From NCBI GenBank assembly GCA_963714425.1, contig CAVQOI010000006.1, forward strand, positions 1-64,000: a stretch of DNA of 64,000 nucleotides, in the 5' to 3' direction. How positions within the stretch are numbered: position 1 is the stretch's first letter; the number at the start of each line of letters is the position of its first letter. Origin of the DNA: DATCYX01 sp963714425 (GTDB taxonomy: Bacteria > Chloroflexota > Anaerolineae > Anaerolineales > UBA4823). A model generated the notes under the pieces. It was not told the origin of the DNA. It saw nothing but the letters and a program-made list of their open reading frames with translations, and did no database searches. This document shows, piece by piece, positions 59,872-64,000 of this stretch. A program made the position numbers and the translations under genes.

Positions 59872-60405
59872 TTAATAGTTGCGCAAGAATGCGATCAGCA
59901 ACCCTGCCAATCCCGTAAAAATGTAAGCAGATGCCAAAATCGATATCTGGCTAACCAGGCGCTCGACCCAAACTCCAAAAATCTTGACCTTCCACAGGAC
60001 GAATTCAGCCGCCAGGAGGGAGAGTAAATAGGCGGGAACCCAAGAAACCACGCCCGTGCCCCAGGCATAAACCCCCTGCGCATTAATGTGGATCACGACC
60101 GCCCAGATCGCAGAGACCCATACAATGACGGTCGAGTGTATAACAAGCCTGTCACGCAAATAGGCGGCAGGTAATAGTCCTGCGACGAGAACAAAAAACA
60201 GCCACAGCAACAGGCTCTCAATCAGGGTATAGGCGAGGGTATAGGCTATGATGCTGATCACCTCCCAGATGCTGAGCTTGATCGCCCAGGAGGGAATCAG
60301 ATCGAATAAGCGGAAAAACGTCCACAGGAAAAGCGGGAATGAACAGGTCACGAACGTATGGAACAACTCCTGTCTTGCCGGCAGTCTGCGCGTAAAGAAC
60401 GTCAT
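59872..60405 (-). CDS. Multi-pass membrane protein upstream of the sulfatase-like gene
   Basis: 177 aa from ATG 60405; TTG four codons earlier is an alternative. Five hydrophobic helices (from FPLFLWTFFRLFDLIPSW to YIFTGLAGLLIAFL). No catalytic motif. It ends three bases before the start of the sulfatase-like gene, so they are one unit, as in lipid or polymer modification pairs. Function unknown. Confidence 0.7.
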   Translation of the reverse strand: MTFFTRRLPARQELFHTFVTCSFPLFLWTFFRLFDLIPSWAIKLSIWEVISIIAYTLAYTLIESLLLWLFFVLVAGLLPAAYLRDRLVIHSTVIVWVSAIWAVVIHINAQGVYAWGTGVVSWVPAYLLSLLAAEFVLWKVKIFGVWVERLVSQISILASAYIFTGLAGLLIAFLRNY

Positions 60406-60590
60406 ATCGGTTCCCAAGATCGAGATTCCACAAACATTCTAGGGAGGATACCTGTAGGGAGTGCCGTATGTCAAGGGATCACAGGAGCAAATCGATTGGA
60501 TGCCTGCTGCAGCTGCCCTCCTTGGGGCAGACAGAAAAACCAGGGCTTGATGAGTTAAGCCTCAAGCTGCGGCGCGGCGACTTTAGCTGG

Positions 60591-61044
60591 TCATCTGCCG
60601 ATGATCGGAAGTCCTTGCTTTTCCCACTCCACCATGCCACCTTTCAAATTCCACACATCGGTGTAGCCCAGCCCTACCAGGGTTTCGGCGGCGATGGCGC
60701 TCATGCGCCCGCTCCGGCAGTACAGGACGATCTTGGCGCCTTTATCAGCTGGCAGCTGGTCAAGGTGCTGGTCAATCTCGTCAAAGGGGATCGATACGTC
60801 GGTCTTGGCGATGTCACCTTCGAAGGGGATGTGCACATTGACGAAGGTGAAGTCCTTATTCTCCAGCATGGGCTCGAACTCTGACACGCTGACATCCGTA
60901 TAAGCGCCGCCTTCCACGGTGACGGGCTCGCCCACCGGCGAGGTCGCCGCGCCCTCCGCAGGCTGCTAGGGCAAGGGCGAGAAACAGCACAGAGAAGAGC
61001 AAAATGCGCTGTTTATTAAAGGGGTTGATTTGGATTGTCTTCAT
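60591..61044 (-). CDS. Rhodanese-domain lipoprotein (frameshifted)
   Basis: About 150 aa. MKTIQINPFNKQRILLFSVL starts a lipoprotein signal ending LALAAC. One extra base in a C-run at 60952-60954 (plus strand) breaks the frame. Without it the sequence continues GGAATSPVGEPVTVEGGAYT and into a single rhodanese domain (DVSVSEFEPMLENKDFTFVN, VLYCRSGRMSAIAAETL with the active Cys, LKGGMVEWEKQGLPI). Periplasmic sulfur-transfer or persulfide protein. It is the gene below the Xre-DUF4870 gene, separated by a terminator. Confidence 0.82.
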
Positions 61045-61107
61045 AAGCGTATTGTAACCAATGCCAGCGAGAATGGGAATATGCGATATCGTCCAATCGC
61101 CCAGGCC

Positions 61108-61131
61108 ATAAAAGCCCGCGTAGGACGGGCC
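61108..61131 (-). terminator. Terminator between Xre-DUF4870 and rhodanese genes
   Basis: Minus strand GCCCG-TCCTACG-CGGGC followed by TTTTAT. It lies between the inferred stop of the Xre gene (61176) and the rhodanese start (61044). Confidence 0.65.
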
Positions 61132-61175
61132 TCCTGCCTGCCGGCATGCCAAACCCGACCTCAACGTGTACCAGC

Positions 61176-61770
61176 CTACCTCACGAAAGGGATGCTCAGC
61201 GAGGTAGTGGATAGGTTTCTCGGAGAGCGCCCGCATAGCATTGACCACCCCCTGGTAAGTGCTGAATATGCCGATCAAAATCATCGGCGCGGGCGCGCAC
61301 AATATCATGAGTTCTAATATCCCAAGCTTCATCATCCCAACGCCCCCTTGCGACTCCCCGACCAGAGTGAAAACGGCGGGCAAGAGCATGAGCAGGAAGC
61401 CGCTTAATAACATCAGAAGCACCATTGTGATCTGGAAGTTGAGCACCAGGCGTCCCTGCTGGTCAATTTTATAGCTCTGATTTTTCTTCCACGACCACAA
61501 CAGCAGCGGGATAACCACCAGCGGGATGCTGCTGCTCAGGTGCAGGACGGCAAGCCAGAGCGGCTCGTTTTGGGTGTTCTCCTGCCCAAAATCAAAATCG
61601 AGCGCCTGGCTCAGGCACTGTAAGGTATAGAGGCGAGGGTCCACCTCGCCGCTTTCGATGCGCTGGACGGTGCGCGCGCTGACTTCACATTTCTCCGCCA
61701 GTTGCTCCTGTGTGAAGCCCTTTTGCTGGCGTAGTTCATTGACTTTGAGTCCGAGATCGGGTTGTTTCAT
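61176..61770 (-). CDS. Xre-type HTH protein with DUF4870-like membrane domain (frameshifted end)
   Basis: About 198 aa from ATG 61770, with GAGGAG upstream. HTH is LGLKVNELRQQKGFTQEQLA, CEVSARTVQRIESGEVDPR. Three or four helices follow, of DUF4870 type (LAVLHLSSSIPLVVIPLLLW, LNFQITMVLLMLLSGFLLML). As sequenced, the frame runs without stop into the rhodanese gene. One base removed near 61195-61205 gives ...SIPFVR and a stop at 61176, the size and ending expected of DUF4870 proteins. The read-through ORF is therefore probably an artefact. Confidence 0.72.
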
Positions 61771-61907
61771 GGCTGTCTCCTCATTAATTCTTCCCACATT
61801 ATAGAAGAAGCCATCAATTCCACAATGTCATATACACGACACTTACACGACATTTGCTTTTCCGCTGCGGGCGAGCGAGGAAAAGAACTTACCTCACACT
61901 TCGCCCC

Positions 61908-63638
61908 TCACTTCTCCTCCTCCACCTCCACCTTCAGCCTGCCCAACCCTGCCTGGATGGCCTCCAGCCCGTCTTTCGCCTCGCTCAGCTTGCTCTGCTC
62001 GGCGCGCACGAAGCGCGTGTAAGGCGCCATGGCCTCCCCGATGCGCCCCAGGCTGCGCTCGATCTCGCTCTCGAACTGCCCGCTCAGCGAGCGCACCAGC
62101 TGCTCTCGCAGTTGTCCGATCTTCTCCCGCATCTCGATTTTGGCCTGGCGTTTTTTGGCGGGGATCAAGAACAACCCCAATGCAGCCATCAGGCTGGCAA
62201 GTAGCACACCGGTCACGTCGGCAGCCGCGGTAGTGGCCAGCACGGCTACCAGCGTGCCCAGCCCCACAGCGCCCACCTCCACCGCAGCCAGGGCGGCTAC
62301 TGCGTTGCGCGCCCCATCGGCGATGGCCTCGGCTTCCTGAGTTTTGTCGTAGCTCTCAACAAGGCGGCGCGCCTCTTTCCCCACACCCTCGATTAAGCGC
62401 TGGCGGTCGTGGTGGAAGGTCCCTCCGGCGGTGTCACCCACGATGCGCTCGGCGTGCCGGCGGCGCCGCTCTGCCAGGTGCTCGTCCACCGCCTGCCACT
62501 GGCGCAGATCGGAATCTACCAGCCAGTCGATGATCTCAGCGGCTTTCGCCTCGATTTTCTGCGGGGAGTCGCCCACCACGTGGCTCTCGAACTCACGCTG
62601 GATCTTGGATTTGTTGAGCAGGTCGAAGACCCTCCCTAGGCGCAGGGTCTCGTCGAAGTATTCCTGTCCACGCTGCTCCATCTCGAGCAGCACGTTCTCG
62701 ATATCGGCCATGCGGAAGTGGAAGTCGCGGCCCATGTCGCCTTTGTAGACGCCAAGCTGAGCTTCTACATCCTCCAGGGTGGTGAAGTCGTCCTTGAGCA
62801 AGCCCAGGCGGTCGTCGATCTCGTCCAGGTACTTGCCGGTCAGGTGCGTACCCACACCCAAGGGGTTGAGGAACTTGAGGCGCAGGCGGCCTTTCTCGTC
62901 GAGGGTGTCGTGGATATAACTCTCCAACGGCTCGAAGCGGCTCTCCGCCCATAGCTCAGGCTCACCGTTCTTGGCGCGCAGCGCCAGGCGCGAGCTGACC
63001 GGAAAGATCTCAGGGGTGATGCCCAGCAGGGAGCGCGTGTTCTCGGCGATGAAATCCCGCACCTGCACCAACTCATCCTCATCCTGAAACAGGTCGATTT
63101 TGTTGAGCACCACCACCACCTTCTTGCCCCAGTCGCGGATCTTCTCCAGGAATTGGCGCTCGCTCTCGGTGAAGGGGCGGTCAGCGGAAGTGATGAACAG
63201 CACCAGGTCGGAACGGGGTACGAACTGGGCAGTGATTGTCTCGTGCTCGCGGATGATGGCGTTGGTGCCGGGCGTATCCACGATGCTGATCTCTGCCAGC
63301 ATGTCCACCGGGGCGGTAACCGTCTGCACGTTCTCGGTCTCATATTGGCGAGCGGGTGCGTCAGCGTAGCGCAGGATGTTGATCTGCGTGGTAGTGGGGG
63401 TGACGCCCTCTTTGAGCACTTTCTGCCCCAATAAGGCGTTGATGAAGGCCGATTTGCCGGCGTTGAATTCACCCACCACCACCAGCAGGAACAGCTCGTC
63501 TAAATTGCGGATGGACTGCCCCAAGGTCTCCTGGTCGTTATCGGCTGCGCCAAACTGCACCAGGGCGACGCGCAGGTCGTTGAGCAGGGCGCGTTCTTCA
63601 ACGAGCAAGTCTTCTTGTTTTTTGGTCAGGATGCGCAT
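61908..63638 (-). CDS. Bacterial dynamin-like GTPase
   Basis: 576 aa. GTPase motifs: G1 GEFNAGKSAFINALLG, G2 Thr in GVTPTTTQ, G3 DTPGTNAI, G4 LNKIDLF. Long helical stalk follows, then two closely spaced membrane helices (VGAVGLGTLVAVLATTAAAD and GVLLASLMAALGLFLIPAKK) that form a paddle, and a terminal coiled-coil (EQSKLSEAKDGLEAIQAGLG). It should remodel membranes on GTP hydrolysis. Single gene, not paired with a second dynamin in view. Confidence 0.93.
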   Translation of the reverse strand: MRILTKKQEDLLVEERALLNDLRVALVQFGAADNDQETLGQSIRNLDELFLLVVVGEFNAGKSAFINALLGQKVLKEGVTPTTTQINILRYADAPARQYETENVQTVTAPVDMLAEISIVDTPGTNAIIREHETITAQFVPRSDLVLFITSADRPFTESERQFLEKIRDWGKKVVVVLNKIDLFQDEDELVQVRDFIAENTRSLLGITPEIFPVSSRLALRAKNGEPELWAESRFEPLESYIHDTLDEKGRLRLKFLNPLGVGTHLTGKYLDEIDDRLGLLKDDFTTLEDVEAQLGVYKGDMGRDFHFRMADIENVLLEMEQRGQEYFDETLRLGRVFDLLNKSKIQREFESHVVGDSPQKIEAKAAEIIDWLVDSDLRQWQAVDEHLAERRRRHAERIVGDTAGGTFHHDRQRLIEGVGKEARRLVESYDKTQEAEAIADGARNAVAALAAVEVGAVGLGTLVAVLATTAAADVTGVLLASLMAALGLFLIPAKKRQAKIEMREKIGQLREQLVRSLSGQFESEIERSLGRIGEAMAPYTRFVRAEQSKLSEAKDGLEAIQAGLGRLKVEVEEEK

Positions 63639-63880
63639 ATTTGTAAATCCCTTGGCTACCGAACAGTTCTTGTTGAAATACTTTTTGACCCCAGAGATAC
63701 ACGGATCTACGGATCGGGAGGGTGTGCTTATCAGCGTCGTTCGAGTTTATCCGCGCGACGAAAAAGCGTGCCTGGTAGCCGGTTTATCCCAGTGCAAATT
63801 ATAGCATTCTTGGGCATGAATAATTGCAGGGGAGATAAAGATGCCGAAATCAGGGGAGTGCCTGGCGAAATCTCCCGCAC

Positions 63881-64000
63881 TTACCTGTTCTCAAGATAAG
63901 GCCTGTTCACCTGCTCCAGCTTATCATCCAATTCAGCTTGGAGGTCCTGGACCGCTGGGTGAGCATCGATGAGGTTCTCGCGTTCTTCAGGATCGTTCTC
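63881..64000 (-). CDS. 3' end of a possible sulfatase-family gene
   Basis: A frame continues from the right edge and stops at 63881. The 39 visible residues, ENDPEERENLIDAHPAVQDL and then a charged helix ending in ENR, match the typical C-terminal end of sulfatases (LENDPEERxNL). Only the last part is seen, so the call is tentative. The 242 bases between this and the dynamin gene (63639-63880) hold no gene; GCCGAAATCAGG at 63843-63854 repeats the arm of the palindrome at 47708. Confidence 0.6.
   Translation of the reverse strand, partial: ENDPEERENLIDAHPAVQDLQAELDDKLEQVNRPYLENR

Noticed and set aside
1..64000. CRISPR arrays, prophage, rRNA operons
   Set aside because: No regularly spaced direct repeats, phage structural genes or rRNA sequence recognised.

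Overview
The window most likely comes from the chromosome of a Chloroflexota bacterium, probably Anaerolineae-like. This rests on style rather than on a marker gene: secreted proteins with Thr/Pro linkers, multi-domain sensors with 7TM or 8TM inputs, a GPH-type sugar symporter, a LysM protein, a bacterial RRM protein, a sortase with no Gram-positive context, and an S1-domain/ComEA pair. No rRNA or tRNA gene and no CRISPR array was seen.

Layout. 1-3670 is a visibly AT-richer accessory island. It holds the C-terminal end of an unknown protein, a 316-aa unknown protein, an Mrr-like nuclease fused to an SF2 helicase (two frameshifts), and a HhH-GPD glycosylase of the T/G-mismatch (Mig) type. Together they look like a restriction system with a repair enzyme for deaminated 5-methylcytosine. 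4030-12932 is a minus-strand housekeeping block (comEA, S1 protein, 8TM-GAF sensor, acetyltransferase, purine nucleoside phosphorylase, threonine aldolase, rluD, lspA). 13303-16284 is a large diguanylate cyclase. 16382-23708 holds membrane proteins, a symporter, a LysM protein and two CPA2 antiporters. 24074-25580 holds two decayed REP-associated transposase genes around a lipoprotein gene. 25954-30844 carries tsaD, an M24 peptidase, a YoeB/YefM-type toxin-antitoxin pair and selA.

The most interesting part is 30950-38999. A tightly packed minus-strand operon encodes a PCYCGC lipoprotein, a CuA-type cupredoxin, a NosR/NapH-like polyferredoxin, a CuA-cytochrome c fusion, a DUF1573 protein with an in-frame UGA read here as selenocysteine, a small Cys/His protein, a DUF2085 membrane protein and a NarL-type two-component system. 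A divergent cytochrome c lipoprotein lies across a perfect 28-bp palindrome. The UGA is followed at SECIS distance by a 6-bp hairpin, and selA lies in the same window, so the two observations support each other.

39130-49768 contains an aldolase, membrane proteins, ArsR/AHSA1 and GntR/SPFH operons, a patatin, and a beta-propeller protein that carries both an LPETG motif and a sortase domain. 50060-55880 has a Fur/PerR-katG oxidative-stress pair flanked by one relic and one intact TauE/SafE gene, then an RRM protein and a CDF transporter. 56132-64000 has a propeller glycosidase-like protein, HtrA, an alkaline-phosphatase-superfamily enzyme, a rhodanese lipoprotein, an Xre-DUF4870 protein, a bacterial dynamin-like GTPase and the end of a possible sulfatase.

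At least six genes are broken by single-base indels, mostly in G or C runs. This suggests residual sequencing or assembly errors, so the frameshifted genes should not be assumed dead.
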